Shown here: piece after piece, positions 9,068 through 17,498 of the stretch
Position numbering within the stretch: position 1 is the stretch's first letter
How the letters are laid out: each line of letters opens with the position of its first letter
Source: Phycicoccus jejuensis
Lineage (GTDB): Bacteria > Actinomycetota > Actinomycetes > Actinomycetales > Dermatophilaceae
Reading direction: 5' to 3'
DNA length: 64,000 nucleotides
Assembly: GCF_000720925.1 (NCBI RefSeq)
Contig: NZ_JOEE01000001.1
Location: 310,001-374,000, forward strand
The notes under the pieces: generated by a model
Database searches by the model: none
The model's input: the letters and a program-made list of their open reading frames with translations, nothing else
What the model was told of the DNA's origin: nothing
Made by a program: the position numbers and the translations under genes

Positions 9068-9117
9068 GGGGCCGCGGCGCGGCGTCCGGAGCGGCGATGG
9101 GAAAAGTCCGGTAGACC

Positions 9118-9144
9118 TGTCGAGGTCGGTCCGTCCCGCGCGTC
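9118..9144 (+). promoter_or_regulatory. Predicted ECF42 sigma-factor promoter
   Basis: TGTCGA at 9118-9123 and CGTC at 9141-9144 are separated by 17 bp and lie 50 bp before the first DGPF gene. I recall the reported ECF42 target as TGTCGA in the -35 region and CG(A/T)C in the -10 region, so both halves fit with promoter-like spacing. This implies that the sigma factor encoded as the last gene of the operon drives its own operon. Confidence 0.65.
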
Positions 9145-9193
9145 ATGGGGGTGAGGCCGCACTGGGCGGCCCGCAGTCCCGAAGGAGACCCCG

Positions 9194-9556
9194 ATGCCCG
9201 AGTACGTCGTCCTCATCGTCGGTGACGCCGACCGCTGGTGGACCACCATGGACGCCGAGCAGCGCACCGCCGGCTACGCCGAGTACGGCCGCTTCGCCCA
9301 GCAGCTGACCGAGCGCGGCCACCGCATCACCGGCGGCGCCGAGCTGCACGCCACGAGCGAGGCCAAGCGCATCCCGGGGGGTGGCGGCCCCGTGACCGAC
9401 GGGCCGTTCACCGAGACCGCCGAGCAGGTCGGTGGCTTCTACCAGGTCGAGTCCGACGACCTCGACGACCTGCTCGAGTGCTGCCGCATCATCGCGGCCC
9501 TCGGCGACACCGTCGAGGTGCGTCGCACGGTGCAGCCCGAGGACCGGCCCGCGTGA
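9194..9556 (+). CDS. YCII/DGPF domain protein 1
   Basis: Small cytoplasmic protein, 120 aa, of the YCII-related (DGPF) family, named for a conserved motif seen here in GPVTDGPFTETAEQVGGFY. It is the first of three adjacent paralogues followed by an ECF42 sigma gene; such pairs are a recognised signature of ECF42. DGPF proteins have a ferredoxin-like dimer fold, but no biochemical activity is firmly assigned. A strong AAGGAGA ribosome site lies 7 bp before the ATG. Confidence 0.92.
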   Translation: MPEYVVLIVGDADRWWTTMDAEQRTAGYAEYGRFAQQLTERGHRITGGAELHATSEAKRIPGGGGPVTDGPFTETAEQVGGFYQVESDDLDDLLECCRIIAALGDTVEVRRTVQPEDRPA

Positions 9557-9933
9557 GCCGCCACCTGGTCCTCCTGCCGGCGCCCGAGGCCGAGTGGGCC
9601 CAGCTGCCGCCCGAGGAGCACGAGAAGGGGATGCGCTCGCACGAGCGGTTCCACCGCGACCTCGCCGCCGGCGGCCACCGCATCCTCGCGGTCTCGCCGC
9701 TCACGCCGTCCGAGCGAGCGCTCTCGATGCGGCCCGACGGCTCCGGTGGCGTGCTCGTCACCGACGGCCCGTTCACGGAGTCGGCCGAGCAGGTCGTCGG
9801 CTTCTACCTCCTCGAGACCGACGACCGCGCCGACCTCGTGCGCCTGTGCACCGAGTTCGCGACCCGCGGCGAGCACCTCGAGTTCCGGGACCTCGTCGAG
9901 GACGGCGAGCACAACCACGGCGGTGCGTCGTGA
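9553..9933 (+). CDS. YCII/DGPF domain protein 2
   Basis: Second DGPF paralogue, 126 aa, starting with GTG inside the previous stop (GTGA). The signature is VLVTDGPFTESAEQVVGFY near residue 73. It differs from its neighbours in an acidic N-terminal half (PEAEWAQLPPEEHEKGM) and a His-rich tail (GEHNHGG). Translational coupling along the operon suggests that the three paralogues act together, perhaps as heteromers; that is inference. Confidence 0.9.
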   Translation: MSRHLVLLPAPEAEWAQLPPEEHEKGMRSHERFHRDLAAGGHRILAVSPLTPSERALSMRPDGSGGVLVTDGPFTESAEQVVGFYLLETDDRADLVRLCTEFATRGEHLEFRDLVEDGEHNHGGAS

Positions 9934-10295
9934 CCCGCTACGTCGTCCTCGTCGCGTACGAGCCCGGAGACTGGTCCGAGGCGTCCCCCGAGGTGCAGCA
10001 GGGGTACTTCGACGCGCACCACGCCTTCGAGCGGTACGTCGACACCCACGGCCGGCGCATCTCCGGGGCGCCGCTCGCCGACGCCGAGACCGCCACGACG
10101 CTGGCGCCCGGTGCTGCGGAGGACCGCGTGGTCACCGACGGGCCGTTCGTCGAGCTGGCCGAGCAGGTCGGCGGCTACTACGACGTCGAGCTCCCCGACC
10201 TCGACGCCGCCATCGCCGCGGCCCGGCTCCTGCCGAGCGCGTACACCGTCGAGATCCGCCCCGTCGTCGAGATCCCGGACCACCCGCCGCTGTGA
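9930..10295 (+). CDS. YCII/DGPF domain protein 3
   Basis: Third DGPF paralogue, 121 aa, again coupled by a GTGA overlap to both neighbours. The motif reads VVTDGPFVELAEQVGGYYDV. Length and fold pattern match the family. It lies directly before the ECF42 gene, the position usually taken by the single DGPF partner in other genomes, so the two upstream copies look like added duplications. Confidence 0.9.
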   Translation: MTRYVVLVAYEPGDWSEASPEVQQGYFDAHHAFERYVDTHGRRISGAPLADAETATTLAPGAAEDRVVTDGPFVELAEQVGGYYDVELPDLDAAIAAARLLPSAYTVEIRPVVEIPDHPPL

Positions 10296-11530
10296 CGGCC
10301 GACGAGGTCCTCACGGCGACGGTCCGGGACGAGTGGGGGCGCCTCGTGGCGCTCCTCCTCGGCCAGTTCCGCCGCCTCGACCTCGTCGAGGACGCCCTCG
10401 GGGACGCCGTCGAGTCGGCCGCCCGCCGGTGGCCGGCCGACGGCGCCCCCGACAAGCCCGCCGCCTGGCTGCTCACCGCGGCCCGGCGCCGGGTGCTCGA
10501 CCGGCTGCGCGGGGAGGCGATGGCCGCCCGCAAGGAGCCGTTGCTCGTCGTCGAGGCCGAGCGCGGGACAGGAGGAGGGGCGATGGTCGACCCCGGAGGT
10601 CTCGTCGAGGACGACCGGCTGCGCCTGGTCCTGCTCTGCTGCCACCCGTCCCTCGGGCCCGAGGTCGCGAGCGCGCTCGCGCTGCGGCTCGTCGTCGGCG
10701 TCTCGACGGCCGACATCGCGCGCCTCTTCCTCGTGCCGGAGCCGACGATGGCGGCGCGGATCACGCGCGGCAAGAAGAAGATCGTCGCCGCGGGCATCCC
10801 CTATGCGGTGCCCGGCCGCGGCGACCTCCCCGGGCGGCTGCGCGTCGTCGCGCAGGTGGCCTACCTCGCGTTCACGGCGGGCTACGCGCCGGGCTCGGGC
10901 CCGGACCTGCTGCGGGCCGACCTCGCCGGCGAGGCCGTCCGGCTCGTGCGGGTGACCCACGCACTCGTGCCCGACGAGCCCGTGCTGCGCGCGCTCCTCG
11001 CGCTCGTCCTGCTCCAGCACTCGCGGCGCGACGCGCGGGTCGACGCGGAGGACGGGCTCGTCCTCCTGCCCGACCAGGACCGCGGGCTGTGGCACCACGA
11101 CGAGGTCGCCGAGGCGGTCGACCTGCTCGCCGGGGTGGCGCCGAGCCCCGACCCGCTCGTCGAGTCCTACCGGCTCCAGGCCCTCGTCGCTGCGGAGCAC
11201 GCCCTCGCGCCGACCTCCGACGCCACGCGCTGGGACCGCATCTGCGAGGCCTACGCGGCTCTGCTGCAGGTCAACCCGTCGCCCAGCGCCCGGCTCGCCG
11301 CGGCCGTGGCCCTGTCCGAGAGGGACGGTCCCAAGGCCGGGCTCGCCGCGCTCGACGGCCTCGAGGCCCTCGCCGGCAGCCACCGGCTCGCCGCGGTCCG
11401 CGCCGAGCTGCTGGCCCGCGCCGGGGACGACGCGGCGCTCGCCGCGTTCGACGAGGCGATCCGCCTGTGCGGCAACGACGTCGAGCGCGCCCACCTGCTT
11501 ACCCGGCGCGAGGCCGTCGCCGCCGGGTGA
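10292..11530 (+). CDS. ECF42-type RNA polymerase sigma factor with C-terminal extension
   Basis: Sigma factor of 412 aa. Residues 1-85 hold region sigma2 (LVALLLGQFRRLDLVEDALG, then DKPAAWLLTAARRRVLDRLR), about residues 100-165 hold sigma4 with LRLVVGVSTADIARLF, and the remaining 240 residues form a helical, TPR-like DUF6596 extension (AYLAFTAGYAPGSGPDL, RALLALVLLQHSRRDAR). This extension replaces an anti-sigma factor in ECF42, and none is encoded nearby. Last gene of the four-gene coupled operon beginning at 9194. A matching promoter precedes the operon. Confidence 0.93.
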   Translation: MTADEVLTATVRDEWGRLVALLLGQFRRLDLVEDALGDAVESAARRWPADGAPDKPAAWLLTAARRRVLDRLRGEAMAARKEPLLVVEAERGTGGGAMVDPGGLVEDDRLRLVLLCCHPSLGPEVASALALRLVVGVSTADIARLFLVPEPTMAARITRGKKKIVAAGIPYAVPGRGDLPGRLRVVAQVAYLAFTAGYAPGSGPDLLRADLAGEAVRLVRVTHALVPDEPVLRALLALVLLQHSRRDARVDAEDGLVLLPDQDRGLWHHDEVAEAVDLLAGVAPSPDPLVESYRLQALVAAEHALAPTSDATRWDRICEAYAALLQVNPSPSARLAAAVALSERDGPKAGLAALDGLEALAGSHRLAAVRAELLARAGDDAALAAFDEAIRLCGNDVERAHLLTRREAVAAG

Positions 11531-11611
11531 CGCGCGAGGACCTGCCGGGGCAGGGCACCGCCTCCCCACGTCGCGGGAGGGTGCCCGGCCCCGACGGGCC
11601 TGCGCCGGGGT

Positions 11612-11640
11612 CGACGAGCGTCAGGCAGCGCCGCTCGTCG
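11612..11640 (+). terminator. Hairpin after the ECF42 operon
   Basis: Nine-base-pair perfect stem CGACGAGCG / CGCTCGTCG with an 11-nt loop, 82 bp after the sigma-factor stop. No T-run follows, as is common in actinobacteria. Confidence 0.5.
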
Positions 11641-11689
11641 CGACGGCCGTCGCCGGGAGCACGACCGAGAGCCGGCCGGCCCCGTACCC

Positions 11690-12600
11690 CTAGACCGTGA
11701 CGACCATGTCGTCGCGGGTCAGTGAACCCTCCATCGGGGGCAGCACCTCCGGCGGCGGGGCCGCGTTGAACCACACGCGGCCGAGCCTGACGTGCGGTCC
11801 TCCGCCGCCGTTGAACAGCGAGGTGAAGACGTTGAGCGCCTCCGAGAAGCCGGACTCGACGGGTGGGGTGGTCTCCCCGTCCTTGACGAGGCCCTCGGCG
11901 GCGGGGCGGGCGTCAGCGACAGGCACGCGCCGAGCCGGACGACGAGCTCGTGCTCGGCGACGAAGAGCGCCGCGAGGTGGCCGTCGTCGCCGACGAGCTC
12001 CGCGGTGGTCGTGCGCCGGTCGCCGGGCACGGGGTGGCCGACCGCGGAGTCGACCGCGCAGTCGTGCGCGAGGAGGCGCTCGAGCAGGTCGCGCGCCTCC
12101 TTGCGCTCCGGGAGGCCGGTGTGGCCGGCGACCCGCTCCTCGACCGTGACCGTCGCGACCGGGGCGTGCACGCCGCGGCCGAGGACGGGGTCGAGGTGGA
12201 GCGCGAAGGACTCGGCCGTGAACGGCTTGCCGATGAGGAAGAGCGCCCCGGCCTGCAGGGCCTGACCCCGCATGAGCGAGGAGCCCTCGGAGGTGATGAA
12301 GCCGAACGGGGTCGCGTCGCCCGCGGCGCGCAGCGCCACGAGGAACTCGATGCCCGTCATCTCCGGCATGTTCCAGTCGGACAGGACGAGGTCCGGCCGG
12401 TGCGACGCGACGAGCTCGAGCCCGGCGGGGTGCCGGGATCTGTCACCCGACGCATCGACCGGGTGCGCCCGCCGGTTGACGAAGATTCGGTCAAGAAGCG
12501 CGCGCAAGCCACGGTCCGTCCGCCGGCCCGGTCGTCCCACGGGCCACATCGGCACCGTCCTGCACGACGAGCGACGAATTCCGTCGCCGGAATGACGATT
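11690..12600 (-). pseudogene. Decayed CheY-like response-regulator gene
   Basis: On the minus strand a receiver-domain remnant reads LVASHRPDLVLSDWNMPEMT, then GFITSEGSSLMRGQALQAGA and FLIGKPF (phospho-acceptor Asp and conserved Lys still present), followed by a C-terminal domain. That domain continues only after a one-base frame change in a G/C run near 11900-11912, into SEALNVFTSLFNGGGGPHV and PMEGSLTRDDMVVTV, ending TAG at 11690. The first strand of the receiver with its acidic pair is missing from the main frame; only LVVQDGADVARG in another frame upstream resembles it. I read this as a gene with at least two frameshifts. A sequencing error could explain the C-terminal one alone. Confidence 0.7.
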
Positions 12601-12778
12601 TCCGTCAGAAGGCATGGACATCCGGCTCCGGACGGCGCACACTGGGCTCGCGCAGGGACGGAAACCGCAGGGGGTTTCCCAACCGACACGACGGAGGCCT
12701 CGGCCTCCTGGCGGACGACTCCGGTGCAGGGACCGGGCGAGACCGCTGACGGGGCGGCACCGACATCGGTGCCGCCCC
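12601..12778 (+). ncRNA. Possible small RNA or leader ending in a strong terminator
   Basis: Non-coding stretch upstream of the aldolase gene. It contains a hairpin-forming GGAGGCC/GGCCTCC run near 12690 and ends with a perfect 13-bp stem (GGGGCGGCACCGA, 2-nt loop, inverse) at 12751-12778 followed by ATTCG. No convincing open frame precedes this terminator on the plus strand, so a short transcript starting near 12600 is the simplest reading. No match to a known RNA family was recognised. Confidence 0.35.
12751..12778. terminator. Perfect 13-bp terminator hairpin
   Basis: Stem GGGGCGGCACCGA pairs exactly with its inverse across the loop CA. It insulates the aldolase gene 122 bp downstream from transcription coming from the left, and may end a small RNA. 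Confidence 0.7.
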
Positions 12779-12900
12779 ATTCGTCGTGCGCGGGGTGGCC
12801 GGTCCCACTACCCGTGGGTACGGACAGGCTCGCGCGGCGCCGTGCGGATGGTGGAAGGATCGGGGGCGTAGGGCCACCACCACGTCACGAGGAGAACACC

Positions 12901-13932
12901 GTGCCCATCGCAACGCCCGAGGTCTACGCCGACATGCTCGACCGGGCCAAGAACGGCTCGTTCGCCTACCCGGCCATCAACATCACGTCGAGCTCGACGA
13001 TCACGGCCGCGATCCGCGGGTTCGCCGAGGCCGGCTCCGACGGCATCATCCAGGTCTCGACCGGTGGCGGCGAGTACGCCTCCGGCTCGACCGTCAAGGA
13101 CATGGTCACCGGCGCCAAGGCGCTCGCCGCCTACGCCGAGGAGGTCGCGAAGAACTACCCGGTCAACATCGCGCTGCACACCGACCACTGCCCGAAGGAC
13201 AAGCTCGACACCTTCGTCCGTCCGCTGCTCGCCGCCTCGGCCGAGCGCGTCAAGGCCGGGGGCCTGCCGATCTTCCAGTCGCACATGTGGGACGGCTCGG
13301 CCGTGCCGCTCGACGAGAACCTGCGCATCGCTGAGGACCTCCTCGCGCAGTGCAAGGCCGCGAAGGTCATCCTCGAGATCGAGGTCGGCGTCGTCGGCGG
13401 CGAGGAGGACGGCGTCGAGAACGCCATCAACGACAAGCTGTACTCCACCCCGGACGACGCGGTCGCCACCGTGCGCGCGCTCGGCTCGGGCGAGAACGGC
13501 TACTACATGACCGCGCTGACCTTCGGCAACGTGCACGGCGTCTACAAGCCGGGCAACGTCAAGCTGCGCCCCGAGGTCCTCAAGACCGCCCAGGACGCCG
13601 CCGCCTCCGAGCTCGGCCTCGACGCCGGCAGCAAGCCCTTCCACCTGGTCTTCCACGGCGGCTCGGGCTCGCTCCCGCAGGAGATCTCGGACGCGGTCGA
13701 CTACGGCGTCGTCAAGATGAACGTCGACACCGACACGCAGTACGCGTACACCCGCCCGGTCGCCGACTGGATGCTGCGCCACTACGACGGCGTCCTCAAG
13801 ATCGACGGCGAGGTCGGCAACAAGAAGCAGTACGACCCCCGTGCGTGGGGCAAGGAGGCCGAGGCCGGGATGGCGCAGCGCGTCGTCGAGGCCTGCCAGA
13901 ACCTCCGCTCCGCCGGGACGCACCAGGGCTGA
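12901..13932 (+). CDS. fbaA: Fructose-bisphosphate aldolase, class II
   Basis: Zinc-dependent aldolase of glycolysis and gluconeogenesis (fructose 1,6-bisphosphate to DHAP plus glyceraldehyde 3-phosphate), 343 aa, cytoplasmic homodimer. The zinc and catalytic region is seen as NIALHTDHCPKDKLD, then VGVVGGEEDGVEN (the monovalent-cation and catalytic loop) and FHGGSGS, NVDTDTQYAYTRP near the phosphate site. The long N-terminal form (type A, E. coli FbaA-like) is typical of actinobacteria. GTG start with GAGGAGA 6 bp upstream. Stands alone with its own upstream terminator. Confidence 0.97.
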   Translation: MPIATPEVYADMLDRAKNGSFAYPAINITSSSTITAAIRGFAEAGSDGIIQVSTGGGEYASGSTVKDMVTGAKALAAYAEEVAKNYPVNIALHTDHCPKDKLDTFVRPLLAASAERVKAGGLPIFQSHMWDGSAVPLDENLRIAEDLLAQCKAAKVILEIEVGVVGGEEDGVENAINDKLYSTPDDAVATVRALGSGENGYYMTALTFGNVHGVYKPGNVKLRPEVLKTAQDAAASELGLDAGSKPFHLVFHGGSGSLPQEISDAVDYGVVKMNVDTDTQYAYTRPVADWMLRHYDGVLKIDGEVGNKKQYDPRAWGKEAEAGMAQRVVEACQNLRSAGTHQG

Positions 13933-13977
13933 GCCCGCACCCACCGCAGCACCCGCACCTCCCTCCTCGCGGTTCAC

Positions 13978-14045
13978 CCCGTCGAGTGAGCAGAACACGC
14001 CGTCCGGACCCATGTCCGGGCGGCGTGTCCTGTTCACTCGACGGG
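13978..14045. terminator. 68-bp near-perfect palindrome after fbaA
   Basis: A 32-bp stem (starting CCCGTCGAGTGAGCAG) with a 4-nt loop CCAT at about 14010. Only one true mismatch and two G-U type pairs interrupt it. It lies 45 bp after the aldolase stop and before the next gene on the same strand. Far longer than a usual terminator; its outer word GTCGAG is shared with repeat families A and B. Confidence 0.75.
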
Positions 14046-14091
14046 TGGGTGGGCCCCTCTGACGGCGGACGGGGGCGGCTAGCGTGGGGCC

Positions 14092-14499
14092 ATGAGCACG
14101 AGCGACCTCCTCGGCATCCCGCCGACCCACCTGCCCGACGACCCCGCGGCCCGGCCGCTCGAGGACGGGGTCGCCCCCGACCAGGTGGCCGCCGCCCAGC
14201 CCGCCTCGTCCCTCGCGTGGGCGGTGCTCGCCGAGGACGCCCTCGCCGACGACCGCGTCGTCGAGGCCTACGCGTACGCGCGCACCGGCTACCACCGCGG
14301 TCTCGACGCGCTGCGGCGCAGCGGGTGGCGCGGCCAGGGCCCGGTGCCGTGGGAGCACGAGCCCAACCGCGGCTTCCTGCGCGCCCTCGCCGTGCTGGCG
14401 AAGGCGGCCGGGGCCATCGGCGAGGAGGAGGAGCGGCACCGCTGCGCCGAGTTCCTCCGCGCCTCGAGCGCGACCGGGGCGCGCGAGCTGGGGCTCTGA
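14092..14499 (+). CDS. DUF3151 family protein
   Basis: Actinobacterial protein of 135 aa matching DUF3151, a family of unknown function that lies next to the class II aldolase gene in many actinobacteria. Recognisable stretches are LGIPPTHLPDDPAA, SSLAWAVLAEDAL and the aromatic-rich AYAYARTGYHRGLDALRRSG, then VPWEHEPNRGFLRAL. All helical, no signal or membrane segment. The constant pairing with the aldolase suggests a link to central carbon metabolism, unproven. Confidence 0.9.
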   Translation: MSTSDLLGIPPTHLPDDPAARPLEDGVAPDQVAAAQPASSLAWAVLAEDALADDRVVEAYAYARTGYHRGLDALRRSGWRGQGPVPWEHEPNRGFLRALAVLAKAAGAIGEEEERHRCAEFLRASSATGARELGL

Positions 14500-14555
14500 C
14501 CCGCCGCCGCGCCGAGTCCCGCGGCGCGGCGTCCCCGCACCCGCGGAACCGGACG

Positions 14556-14586
14556 AGGGCCCGGCTGTCGTCGACACCCGGGCCCT
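14556..14586 (+). terminator. Hairpin after the DUF3151 gene
   Basis: Nine-base-pair stem AGGGCCCGG / CCGGGCCCT with a 13-nt loop, 57 bp after the stop codon. The rest of the 290-bp gap to the next gene holds further weak dyads and no coding signal. Confidence 0.55.
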
Positions 14587-14788
14587 GCCCGCCGCCGAGT
14601 CGCACCACCGGGTGCTGCGCGCTCCGCTCTCGCACGGAACGCTCGTCGCCCGGTGGTCCCCTGCGTCCTCGGCTGCGTTCGTCCATCGTGCCCGGTCGCT
14701 CGTGTGACGTGCGACACTAGGCGGTCAGTGGCAGCAAACGGCCACGTCAGGGGCGTGCAGGGGTGTGCGCCGATCGTCGGGGGGCACC

Positions 14789-15565
14789 GTGGTCGACCAC
14801 GAGGACGGCAGGATGATGCTCCTGCTCGAGGAGCACCTGCGGCGCGAGCGCGAGCGCACCGAGTCGCGCCAGCGCGAGCTCGACGAGGCGGCGGGGCTGC
14901 TCGCCGAGGTCACGTCGCGCACGCTCGGTGCGCTGGACATGCGGGTCGAGCCGCTCGCCGGGTCGGTGTCGCCGGCCGTGGTCAACCACCTCCTGCGCGA
15001 GAGCCGCGGGATGGTCCGCAACTTCGTGCTGACCGTGGAGCGCGGGCCGGCGCTCGACGAGTCGACGGTGCGGGCCAACCGCGAGCGCATCGAGCGGGGG
15101 GACACGCAGCGGGCCATCTACCCGGCGGACGTCCTGACGACGCTCGCCGGCCAGCGCTGGCTGGGGGTGTGGGCCGAGGCCGGCGAGGACCAGCGGCTGC
15201 TGCCCGCGACCGCGACCGAGTTCGCCGTCTTCGGCGAGAGCGCGGTCGTCGCGCTCGGCGGCTGGGACGACCCGGACTCGGGGTACGTGCTGCTGCGCGA
15301 CCCCCTCGTCGTGCGCCTCTACACGGACTACTTCGACCTCGCGTGGCGGTACGCGTCGCCGGTGCCGCGGGGCGGGGCTGCGGGGGGTGACGACGACCCC
15401 CGGCTCGTCGAGCTGCTCGGGCTGGGCATCAAGGACGAGGCCATCGCCCGCCACCTCGGGGTGAGCCTGCGGACGGTCCGGCGCCGGGTGTCGCGCCTCA
15501 TGGCCGTCAACGGCGTCGACTCGCGCTTCCAGCTGGGGTGGGTGCTCGCCGAACGGCGCCGCTGA
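14789..15565 (+). CDS. LuxR-type HTH transcriptional regulator
   Basis: About 258 aa. The N-terminal 60 residues are a charged helix resembling the TrmB/LuxR-like group found in actinobacteria (LLLEEHLRRERERTESRQRE). The middle holds an alpha/beta sensor-like region, and the C-terminus a LuxR-type HTH (LVELLGLGIKDEAIARHLG, then SLRTVRRRVSRLM). No phospho-acceptor domain. GTG at 14789 has GGGGGG 8 bp upstream; GTG at 14765 and ATG at 14813 are alternative starts. It is 121 bp before purA, but no evidence links it to purines. Confidence 0.8.
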   Translation: MVDHEDGRMMLLLEEHLRRERERTESRQRELDEAAGLLAEVTSRTLGALDMRVEPLAGSVSPAVVNHLLRESRGMVRNFVLTVERGPALDESTVRANRERIERGDTQRAIYPADVLTTLAGQRWLGVWAEAGEDQRLLPATATEFAVFGESAVVALGGWDDPDSGYVLLRDPLVVRLYTDYFDLAWRYASPVPRGGAAGGDDDPRLVELLGLGIKDEAIARHLGVSLRTVRRRVSRLMAVNGVDSRFQLGWVLAERRR

Positions 15566-15686
15566 CCGTCCGGCCACCGCGTCGCGGTAGGGTGGGGTGG
15601 ACGAGGCCCCGGCGCGATCCGCGAGGGGCCTTCTCCGCGCCGGGGCACGGCCGTCCCGGACGCACCACGTGTCGGAAGGAGCCGGG

Positions 15687-16988
15687 ATGCCGGCGATCGT
15701 GCTGGTCGGAGCCCAGTGGGGCGACGAGGGCAAGGGCAAGGCGACCGACCTCATGGGCACCGACGTCGACTACGTCGTGAAGTTCAACGGGGGCAACAAC
15801 GCGGGCCACACGGTGGTCATCGCGGGCGAGGACGGGACGCGCGAGAAGTACGCGCTGCACCTCCTGCCGTCGGGCATCCTCACGCCGACGGTGACCCCGG
15901 TCATCGGCAACGGCGTCGTCATCGACCTCGAGGTGCTCTTCCAGGAGCTCGACGGGCTCGAGGCGCGCGGGGTCGACACCTCCAAGCTCGTCGTGTCGTC
16001 CAACGCCCATGTCATCGCGCCCTACAACCGGACGCTCGACAAGGTCACCGAGCGCTTCCTCGGCAAGCGCAAGATCGGCACGACCGGGCGCGGCATCGGT
16101 CCGACGTACGCCGACAAGATGAACCGCATCGGCATCCGCGTCCAGGACCTGTTCGACGAGGGCATCCTGCGCCAGAAGGTCGAGGCCGCCCTGGGTTTCA
16201 AGAACCAGGTGCTCGTGAAGATCTACAACACGCGCGCCGTCGACGTCGACCTCGTCGTCGAGGAGCTGCTCGGGTACGCCGAGCGGCTGCGGCCGATGGT
16301 CGCCGACACCACGCTCGTCCTCGAGAAGGCGCTCGACGCGGGCGCGAACGTGCTGCTCGAGGCCGGCCAGGCGACGCTGCTCGACGTCGACCACGGCACC
16401 TACCCGTTCGTCACCTCGTCGTCGGCGACCGCCGGTGGCGCGTGCACCGGCTCCGGCATCCCGCCGACGCGGGTGTCGCGGGTCATCGCCATCCTCAAGG
16501 CGTACACGACGCGGGTCGGCGAGGGTCCCTTCCCGACGGAGCTGTTCGACGACGACGGCGAGACGCTGCGCAAGACCGGCGCCGAGTACGGCACGACGAC
16601 CGGCCGGCCGCGGCGCTGCGGGTGGGTCGACACCGTCATCGGCCGCTACGCGACCCGCGTCAACGGGGTGACCGACTTCGTCATCACCAAGCTCGACGTG
16701 CTCACCGGGTTCGAGCAGGTGCCGGTGTGCGTGGCCTACGAGGTCGACGGTGTGCGGCACGACGAGATGCCGGTGTCGCAGAGCGACTTCCACCACGCGA
16801 AGCCGGTGTACGAGATGCTCGACGGCTGGTGGGAGGACATCTCGGGGTGCCGGACCTTCGAGGAGCTGCCCGAGGCGGCGCAGCGCTACGTGCTGCGCGT
16901 CGAGGAGCTCATCGGGGCGCGGGTGTCGGCGATCGGCGTCGGCCCCGGTCGGCACGAGATCATCCAGCGGCACGCCCTCCTGGACTGA
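15687..16988 (+). CDS. purA: Adenylosuccinate synthetase
   Basis: GTP-dependent first step from IMP to AMP (IMP plus aspartate to adenylosuccinate). 433 aa, normal length. Visible motifs: the N-terminal [13 protein letters not shown] phosphate loop with catalytic Asp, [10 protein letters not shown] with catalytic His, the IMP-binding region [15 protein letters not shown], and the C-terminal base-recognition part [16 protein letters not shown] at 15687 is preceded by GGAAGGA. A perfect 15-bp hairpin follows the gene. Confidence 0.98.
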   Translation: MPAIVLVGAQWGDEGKGKATDLMGTDVDYVVKFNGGNNAGHTVVIAGEDGTREKYALHLLPSGILTPTVTPVIGNGVVIDLEVLFQELDGLEARGVDTSKLVVSSNAHVIAPYNRTLDKVTERFLGKRKIGTTGRGIGPTYADKMNRIGIRVQDLFDEGILRQKVEAALGFKNQVLVKIYNTRAVDVDLVVEELLGYAERLRPMVADTTLVLEKALDAGANVLLEAGQATLLDVDHGTYPFVTSSSATAGGACTGSGIPPTRVSRVIAILKAYTTRVGEGPFPTELFDDDGETLRKTGAEYGTTTGRPRRCGWVDTVIGRYATRVNGVTDFVITKLDVLTGFEQVPVCVAYEVDGVRHDEMPVSQSDFHHAKPVYEMLDGWWEDISGCRTFEELPEAAQRYVLRVEELIGARVSAIGVGPGRHEIIQRHALLD

Positions 16989-17005
16989 GCGCCACCGGGT
17001 CTGCC

Positions 17006-17050
17006 CGACGACGCCCCCTCCCGCCGAGCGCGGCCGAGGGGGCGTCGTCG
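17006..17050. terminator. Perfect 15-bp terminator after purA
   Basis: Stem CGACGACGCCCCCTC at 17006-17020 pairs exactly with 17036-17050 around a 15-nt loop, 18 bp after the purA stop. Confidence 0.85.
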
Positions 17051-17131
17051 TCGGTGGCCCGGGGTGAGGCGAGCGCCGGGCCGGGATGAGGGGAGCGGCG
17101 GGCCGGGTGAGGGGAGGGGCGGGCCTGAGCC

Positions 17132-17464
17132 ATGGTGTGCTCTCCCGACCTCCATGCGCCGAGGAAGGTTTCCCTTCCACCCGGCAAGGTTTCCCTTCCA
17201 CGAGCAAGCACCTGGGCTGGAGTGCGCCACCGGGCCGACCTGATCTCGCTGTGCCGTGGTCCCATCGTTCTGCCGGGGTGCTGTGGCGGGTCGGCAGGGC
17301 GAGGTCGGGGCGGCAGGGCGAGGTCAGGGCGGCACGGCGCGGATCCCTTGCGCCCCGGAAGGTTTCCCTTGCGCGGTGGACGGAGTGGTTGCGGAGTGGA
17401 AGGGAAACCTTGCCCAGTGGGAGGTAAACCTTCCGCAGCGCATGGAGGCTGGGAGAGCACACCG
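17132..17464. repeat. Family E element with long inverted arms and GAAA mini-hairpins
   Basis: A 333-bp non-coding block between the convergent purA and helD-like genes. The two ends (about 17132-17211 and 17384-17463) are imperfect inverted copies, roughly 80 bp each. Each arm carries 12-bp units AAGGTTTCCCTT or its inverse AAGGGAAACCTT: starts at 17165 and 17186 on the left, 17400 and a degenerate 17421 on the right (21-bp spacing on each side), plus a single one at 17359. Read as RNA from the minus strand on the left and plus strand on the right, each unit folds as AAGG-GAAA-CCTT, a GNRA-capped hairpin. The interior has a repeated GGCAGGGCGAGGTC word (17294 and 17312). No open frame fits. 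Confidence 0.8.
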
Positions 17465-17498
17465 TGCCGCCCCGCCCTGCCAGGCCCGGCCTCGAACC

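Noticed and set aside
17132..17464. Protein-coding gene in the purA-helD gap
   Set aside because: Open frames exist on both strands but none shows codon bias, a ribosome site or recognisable domain, and the sequence is dominated by inverted repeats.
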